From NCBI GenBank assembly GCA_965230535.1, contig OZ246009.1:2170001-2234000 (forward strand): a stretch of 64,000 nucleotides of DNA. Direction: 5' to 3'. A program made the position numbers and the translations under genes. The notes beneath the pieces were generated by a model that was not told the DNA's origin, did no database searches, and saw only the letters and a list, made by a program, of their open reading frames with translations. Positions within the stretch are counted from its first letter, which is position 1; the number at the start of each line of letters is the position of its first letter. Positions 59,117-64,000 of the stretch are shown here, piece after piece. This DNA comes from JAUILH01 sp965230535 (GTDB lineage Bacteria; Bacteroidota; Bacteroidia; Flavobacteriales_D; JAUILH01).

Positions 59117-61297
59117 ATGCATATAGTTCCTAAAATCATAAGCTTCTTAGTTTGTTTTTTCTGCATAATTCAGGGAGTTTCCGGACAAAACCGATTACTT
59201 TCTATTGACAGTTTAAAAAGTGAGCTCGATAATCATCAGGAAAGAGATCAGGACAGAGCAGACATTCTGTACCAACTGGCAGGAAGTTTATTTGTTCAGG
59301 AAGGAGAACACCCTTACCATTATTTAGATGAAGTAGAAGACATCAGTAAACAAATCTCTTATGAAGAAGGAATTGCTAAAAGCTATTATCTCAGAGGGAT
59401 TTTGACGCGAATAGAAGGCAAATTTGATCTTGCCAGCACCTATCTGTTAAAAGCCTTAAAAGTTTATAAAGACTTAGATGACAAGGAAAAGTGTGCACAT
59501 TGTTATCATCACCTTGCTATACTCAACTACCAACAAGGCGATCAGTTTGAAGCTATTAAATACTACGAAAAATTCATTCAATACATGGAAGATCTTGGCG
59601 ACAAGACATCAGTTGCTGTAGGTTTAAATAATATCGGTAATTCCTATGCCGATCTGGGGAAGGATGAAGATGCACTTGTCTATTATAAAAAAGCTTTAGT
59701 AGCCTATGAAGATGTAGACAACAAAGACGGAATTGCCAGTTCATACAATAATATTGGCACTATCTACATGAGTCAGGGAAACAATCCCAAAGCCTTTGAG
59801 TTTTTTCACAAGGCGTTGTACCTACACGAAAGCATGGGAGATAGTTTGAACATGGTTAACAGCTTGAATAACCTGGGCATCATGTATAAAAAGCAAGAGA
59901 AGTACGACAAAGCCATAAAGAGTTATATGGACGCTTTAAAACTACTCTCCCCAAAATTGGATAGACGAGAAATAGCTCAGATCAAGGTAAATATGGGAAT
60001 GGCCTATTGTTATAAAAAGGATTATGGTAAGTCAATTGAACTCGTTAAAGAAGGCTTAGAAATGAGTCGTGAACTGAATAACATGAATCATTTATCCACT
60101 GGTCTGAATAACATGGGGGATATCTATCTGGCCCAAAATGAATATGACACAGCCAGATCCTTTTATCAGAAATCGATAAAGGTTAGCCTCCCAATTCTGG
60201 ATAAGCAAAGTACCATTCATTCATATTTAGGCGTTGCGAAGACCTATTTAGAACAGAACCAATATCAACCAGCATTGGACTATGCACTTAAGTGTCAGGA
60301 AGCCTACAAAGGTATGGTTGTTTTAAATGTTGAAGTTGACATAAAGGAAATACTCTGGAAAATATACAAAGCTACCGGAGAGCACCAAAAAGCACTTGAA
60401 AATCATGAGCAATTTAAACTTCTAAGCGACAGCATTCTTAACAAAGAGAATATTCAAAAAATTACTCAAATAGAATATGAGTATAAATACAAACAAGAAC
60501 TAGAATCAGCCGAAAAGAGGGAGCTCAAACTGACGAAAAAAGTAGAATCAACCTCTAAAGATTTAAGAAAATCTCAACACAATTCGTTTATCGCAGTTAT
60601 CATTATTCTATTGATAAGTCTTATTTCTGTTACAATAATATTTGTTTTAAGGCTAAAACATGCCAGGACCAAAACCCAGAACATTCTTATTGAACAAAAG
60701 CTCTTAAGATCTCAAATGACACCACATTTCATGTTCAATTCACTGTCGGTACTTCAAAGCATGATTTTGAACAAGGAGTCTGAAAAATCAATTCAATACC
60801 TATCCAAATTCTCAAAATTACTCAGGACTGTGTTAGAGAATTCAAGACATAAGCTCGTCTCTTTTCCAAAAGAAATAGAAGCCATTGAAAGTTATATGGC
60901 CCTCCAAAATCTGGACGCCGATCCGCCATATAAATACGAGTTATCAATTGATCCTGAATTAAGCACTAAGAATATTGAAATTCCCCCCATGCTCATTCAG
61001 CCATTCATTGAAAATGCCATTGAACATGCCTTTCCATATCAAAAAGATGATCGAGAGATAACAGTAAAACTTCAACTGGAAGAAGGGCAGTTGAAATGCA
61101 ATATTGAAGACAATGGCATTGGGATAGATCGTAGCTTCTCCAAAAAGAATAAAAACTCGATGGCCACCACAATTACTTCAGAAAGACTGGCTATGTTGTC
61201 CAAAGAATTTAAGAGCAAAGGTTCAGTTGAAATTAAGAGCAAAAATGGAGAGCAGGGGACTTTAGTCACGCTTGTTATTCCATATAAAATGGGGTAG
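59117..61297 (+). CDS. TPR-repeat sensor histidine kinase (LytS/PF06580 class)
   Basis: A 726-residue envelope sensor. The signal-like N-terminus MHIVPKIISFLVCFFCIIQGVSGQ is followed by about ten TPR repeats (e.g. NNIGNSYADLGKDEDALVYYKKAL, NNIGTIYMSQGNNPKAFEFF) in the periplasm. A membrane helix lies near 497-520 (FIAVIIILLISLISVTIIFVL). The cytoplasmic kinase has RSQMTPHFMFNSLSVLQSM, ALQNLD and PPMLIQPFIENAIEHA. It is the common Bacteroidota layout. No LytTR regulator is adjacent in this window, so its partner is distant. The convergent downstream gene ends 20 nt away. Confidence 0.9.
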   Translation: MHIVPKIISFLVCFFCIIQGVSGQNRLLSIDSLKSELDNHQERDQDRADILYQLAGSLFVQEGEHPYHYLDEVEDISKQISYEEGIAKSYYLRGILTRIEGKFDLASTYLLKALKVYKDLDDKEKCAHCYHHLAILNYQQGDQFEAIKYYEKFIQYMEDLGDKTSVAVGLNNIGNSYADLGKDEDALVYYKKALVAYEDVDNKDGIASSYNNIGTIYMSQGNNPKAFEFFHKALYLHESMGDSLNMVNSLNNLGIMYKKQEKYDKAIKSYMDALKLLSPKLDRREIAQIKVNMGMAYCYKKDYGKSIELVKEGLEMSRELNNMNHLSTGLNNMGDIYLAQNEYDTARSFYQKSIKVSLPILDKQSTIHSYLGVAKTYLEQNQYQPALDYALKCQEAYKGMVVLNVEVDIKEILWKIYKATGEHQKALENHEQFKLLSDSILNKENIQKITQIEYEYKYKQELESAEKRELKLTKKVESTSKDLRKSQHNSFIAVIIILLISLISVTIIFVLRLKHARTKTQNILIEQKLLRSQMTPHFMFNSLSVLQSMILNKESEKSIQYLSKFSKLLRTVLENSRHKLVSFPKEIEAIESYMALQNLDADPPYKYELSIDPELSTKNIEIPPMLIQPFIENAIEHAFPYQKDDREITVKLQLEEGQLKCNIEDNGIGIDRSFSKKNKNSMATTITSERLAMLSKEFKSKGSVEIKSKNGEQGTLVTLVIPYKMG

Positions 61298-61316
61298 AAG
61301 GCAAGGAGAGCTCCTT

Positions 61317-62909
61317 TTAAAGTCTGATCACTTTTCTAATCACGGTATGGTTCTCGTATTCAATCTGCAACATATAGGTACCACGTTCATGTTCTGAAAG
61401 GTCGATTTCAACCTGGGCGGACTCAATATTAGCAAAGTAAATCTGCTTACCACAAAAGTCCGTAACTGTAACCGAACGCATATGTCTGGAATTAACAGAC
61501 TGGACCGTAATTAGGCTATTGGTTGGGTTAGGGTAGATCAAGACAAATTCTTCTGCCCCCAGCTCATTAATTCCTATTCCCATTATATTCACACAAGAAG
61601 AGGTATCTGAACAACTGCCGATGGTCACTGAAACGGCATAATTTCCATTAGCAGTGGCCATGTAACTCGAATCCGTGGCGCCTGTAATTGGGGAAAAACC
61701 ATTGTCGCAGTCCAGCCATTGATAGGCAGCTCCCGCTTGATTTGACGCTATGGTTGATCCGTTTAAGGTGGTACTTGTGTCAACACTGCTTTGAACGCTC
61801 AGATTTACTATCACGGTACTGTCACATCCATTGCTTGCTCCACTGGCAATTACCTCAGTTCCTGATGGATTTAATACGTTATAGACAGTGCCATTCACAA
61901 TGAGGCTGTCTTCATTGCAAATCGTGGATGTTTCTGATCCAGTGATTGCTGGCAAAACATTCAGATTAATAGTAACTGTACTATCGCAGCCAAGGGGGCC
62001 AATTCCTGCGAATATCTCGGTGCCATTTGGGTTTCCAGCATTGTAAACCGTTCCGTTCACTACTATACTGTCTTCATTACAGATGATAGAATTCTCCGTT
62101 CCCGTTTTCTCTGGAAGCACCGTGACAGTAACCTGACCGCATGATGATGATGTCACGCAATTACCCAAACCATTCACAAAATAAGTTGTGGTAGATAGAG
62201 GGGAAACGCTAAGACTTGTTCCCATTGTACTATCTATTGGAGATGTTCCACAAGCCCCTGAGTATAAATACCATTGACTGGCGTTATCTAAACTTCCGCT
62301 TATAGAGATTTGTGTGCTTCCTCCAAAGCAAAGGCTGTCTTGTGAGGTAGTGAGTGTGGGAGCAACCGGAATGTCACAAACTCCATTACCTTGCACTCCA
62401 AAGACATAATTCGGCTCGTCAGAGTCGTCGCTTTGAACAGTAATAGTGGCTGTTCTAAGACCAATCGCACCCGGGCTAAATTGAACCGTAAACGTTGTCG
62501 AATCACCTGCGTTAACCAGATTGGAGGGCTGAGTGCTTACTGTGAAATCTGCCGCATTCGATCCTCCAACGAGTACCGGAGGTGCTAAAGTTAACACACT
62601 GGTACCTGCATTATGGATCTTGAAGATCTGGGAGTTTGAATTACCAAGTGATACATTGCCATAATCTGTGCCATCTGCTGCAGCTGGGCTTAGGTCATTA
62701 TTGAGGATCTCAAGGAAATTGCCCTCTATTGAAATCTCCGGAGTAAGATTACACACTATGGATAAGGAATCTAAGTTGTTGGCATAATCACACTCAGGTG
62801 CATAGAAACTGGGCAAAGAGATAGGAAGAGGTGCTGCACCATCATCATTGACAAGCACATACAGATCAAAAGTTCCACCTTGATCAGGAATGGCATAACA
62901 CACCGCCAA
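61317..62909 (-). CDS. T9SS secreted protein, apparently 5'-truncated (choice-of-anchor D, Ig-like, sorting domain)
   Basis: An open frame of 530 codons. It starts abruptly at a TTG (MAVCYAIPDQGGTFDLYVLV) with no signal peptide, and a stop sits 12 codons upstream in frame (near 62943). The body has an ASPM-SPD-2-Hydin/choice-of-anchor D domain (NAGTSVLTLAPPVL, FSPGAIGLRTATITVQSDD), two near-identical repeats (ICNEDS-VNGTVYN), an Ig-like linker (YQWLDCDNGFSP, SDTSSCV) and a type A sorting domain (LIYPNPTNSLITVQ). The first residues look like the middle of a CARDB-like domain. The missing N-terminus implies deletion or insertion at about 62940, so it is probably a decayed gene. Confidence 0.6.
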   Translation of the reverse strand: MAVCYAIPDQGGTFDLYVLVNDDGAAPLPISLPSFYAPECDYANNLDSLSIVCNLTPEISIEGNFLEILNNDLSPAAADGTDYGNVSLGNSNSQIFKIHNAGTSVLTLAPPVLVGGSNAADFTVSTQPSNLVNAGDSTTFTVQFSPGAIGLRTATITVQSDDSDEPNYVFGVQGNGVCDIPVAPTLTTSQDSLCFGGSTQISISGSLDNASQWYLYSGACGTSPIDSTMGTSLSVSPLSTTTYFVNGLGNCVTSSSCGQVTVTVLPEKTGTENSIICNEDSIVVNGTVYNAGNPNGTEIFAGIGPLGCDSTVTINLNVLPAITGSETSTICNEDSLIVNGTVYNVLNPSGTEVIASGASNGCDSTVIVNLSVQSSVDTSTTLNGSTIASNQAGAAYQWLDCDNGFSPITGATDSSYMATANGNYAVSVTIGSCSDTSSCVNIMGIGINELGAEEFVLIYPNPTNSLITVQSVNSRHMRSVTVTDFCGKQIYFANIESAQVEIDLSEHERGTYMLQIEYENHTVIRKVIRL

Positions 62910-62940
62910 TGATCCGCCATTTGAGATGGGACTGTTATGT

Positions 62941-63738
62941 TAAATAGAAAAGGTGCGTTGGCACGAAGAAAATGCGGGCCAGCGAGAGCGTGAATTGGCA
63001 TTATTTAGGTTGGAGCAGCCGTAATGCGGAAACCGTTAAGAATGACAAGAGAGTGTCCGAAGCTTATTTTCTTCTTGATTTTTTGGTTCGTTTTGCATCA
63101 AGGCAAAATGAACATAACACCAACACATTGAAATTTGACAACCGCTAATTAAGAAAATCTAAATGCGTCAAATTTCTCCCAAAACCCTAATCGCTGAGAA
63201 TCGCATAGAATTTTAAATCCTGTACATTCTATCGAATACGAGAATTTTAGAAAGAATAATTTTTTCGTGCGTGGGCAAAAAAAGAAAATGGCATTGTGTG
63301 ATAGCTTAGGGCTGGGTAGCGATGGATAATTGTGCGTGAAAAATATTTTGCAATTTTTTAAGTAGAAGATTTTGAAAAGCAATTTGCGGGGTTTGCCGAA
63401 GCGGCAATTTAGCATAACGACTAATTATAGGACCAAACGAGATTACCATTAGAAAGAAATCGGGTTGGCTTGTGTGAGCTATTTACCTGGCTGCCGAGAG
63501 CCAGGCAAGAGTGATACTTCCAAAATAAAATCAAGAACATCATTTTCTCTCACCCCCATATTAGAAAGAAAAAGACCAAAATTAGTCCTCTAAACTAACC
63601 TCTGGAATTTAAGTGAGAGTTTTCCTAATTAATTGAAAACTACTCTTGGATTTAACTTAAAAACAGGTGATATACTATTTGACATAATCAAACTTCAAAA
63701 TGCACACCTTCCTTCAAAAGCTTTTGATCAACGATTGC
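62941..63738. other. Long intergenic stretch of unusual composition
   Basis: No convincing coding region. Features seen: a G-rich patch (gcgggccagcgagagcg at 62974-62990), GCATCAAGGCAAAATGAAC at about 63097-63115, a perfect IR TTGCCG-aag-CGGCAA near 63395-63409 followed by TTTAGCATAACG, and the hairpin CCTGGCT-gccgag-AGCCAGG near 63486-63505. The 88-codon minus-strand frame at 63149-63415 lacks any coding character. The left boundary coincides with the point where the T9SS gene frame is broken. Confidence 0.5.
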
Positions 63739-64000
63739 CTATTCAATCATTAAATGTCTGACTAACATACCTTCTTCTGAGGAAAAAATCATAGTGTAGA
63801 TTCCAGAAGCTAGGTCTTCAACATTCAAACTAGTTCCCTCATTCTTAGCATTGAAAGACAATTCTTTAACAACTTGTCCAGTAGAATTGATCATTGTAAG
63901 TTTTGAAATATCCTTGCTCTGGGTTCTAATTTTGATGCTAGTTGTCGCGGGATTGGGGTAGATAATAATAAGTGTTTCAGGGTTATCAATAATTCCTACT
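63739..64000 (-). CDS. T9SS type A sorting domain protein, C-terminal part (runs off the window)
   Basis: The frame is open from the window edge and ends at a TAG (63741-63739). The last 86 codons encode the sorting domain: TLIIIYPNPATTSIKIRTQ, MINSTGQVVKELSF, NVEDLASGIYTMIFSSEEGM and the end VRHLMIE. The rest of the gene, including the functional domains, lies beyond 64000. It is read leftward on the same strand as the truncated T9SS gene. Confidence 0.85.
   Translation of the reverse strand, partial: VGIIDNPETLIIIYPNPATTSIKIRTQSKDISKLTMINSTGQVVKELSFNAKNEGTSLNVEDLASGIYTMIFSSEEGMLVRHLMIE

Noticed and set aside
62771..63001. Minus-strand frame of 76 codons upstream of the truncated T9SS gene
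   Set aside because: It overlaps the truncated gene in another frame and is not a plausible protein, though a few residues near 62945 might belong to the lost 5' part.
63149..63415. Minus-strand frame of 88 codons as a gene
   Set aside because: It is low in complexity, rich in Phe/Lys/Cys with no domain, no ribosome site and an AT-rich non-coding look.

Overview
The window looks like a chromosome segment of a marine-type Bacteroidota bacterium, most likely Flavobacteriia or a relative. The reasons are secreted proteins ending in type IX secretion (T9SS) sorting domains of types A and B, the Bacteroidota -7 promoter box TAnnTTTG at several genes, a moderately AT-rich composition, and household proteins of flavobacterial style. 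No rRNA, tRNA, CRISPR array or intact insertion sequence was seen.

Layout. 1-9462: peptide transporter (partial), M1 aminopeptidase lipoprotein, and a long minus-strand operon (START-like protein, LptF/G permease, two glycosyltransferases, RibB fused to a degenerate RibA domain, small hypothetical), then a membrane methyltransferase. 9503-16909: a lipoprotein/methyltransferase pair, the operon rlmI-MATE-fmt-cupin, HU, and a FAN1-like VRR-NUC nuclease. 17030-23786: T9SS cargo proteins, a LytS/LytTR two-component pair and a penicillin-binding-like serine hydrolase. 23936-28999: a defence island with two adjacent reverse transcriptases matching DRT type 3 (Drt3a/Drt3b), a structured non-coding region carrying a (CA)4 tract, and an SRA-like/HNH endonuclease overlapping a Nudix hydrolase gene. 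29011-49012: a complete Wzx/Wzy-type exopolysaccharide locus (WecA/MraY-like initiator, several glycosyltransferases, a three-domain kinase/nucleotidyltransferase fusion, polymerase, flippase, degenerate Wzc, Wza), together with tail-anchored receiver proteins and an operon encoding an NtrC-type sigma-54 activator, an H-NOX haem sensor and a hybrid histidine kinase. 49166-64000: a 2161-residue FG-GAP/UnbV T9SS protein, a small two-gene membrane module, a beta-helix T9SS protein, a TPR histidine kinase, and two T9SS proteins on the minus strand, one 5'-truncated and one running off the end.

How the parts work together. The clearest regulatory story is in the exopolysaccharide region. A dyad TTCCCA-N3-TGGGAA occurs four times, at 107-144 nt upstream of the start codons of 49166, 44548, 36977 and 31808. 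Three of these starts also have a sigma-54-like -24/-12 element 24-33 nt before the start codon. The NtrC-type activator encoded at 47654-49012 is the natural candidate to bind the dyads, with input from the H-NOX sensor and hybrid kinase. I infer a nitric-oxide- or redox-responsive switch controlling polysaccharide export and a giant surface protein.

The defence island is the other highlight. The double reverse transcriptase architecture is that of DRT3, and the (CA)4 tract held in a stem just downstream of drt3b fits a template for alternating GT-repeat cDNA. All assignments come from reading the sequence; no searches were run.
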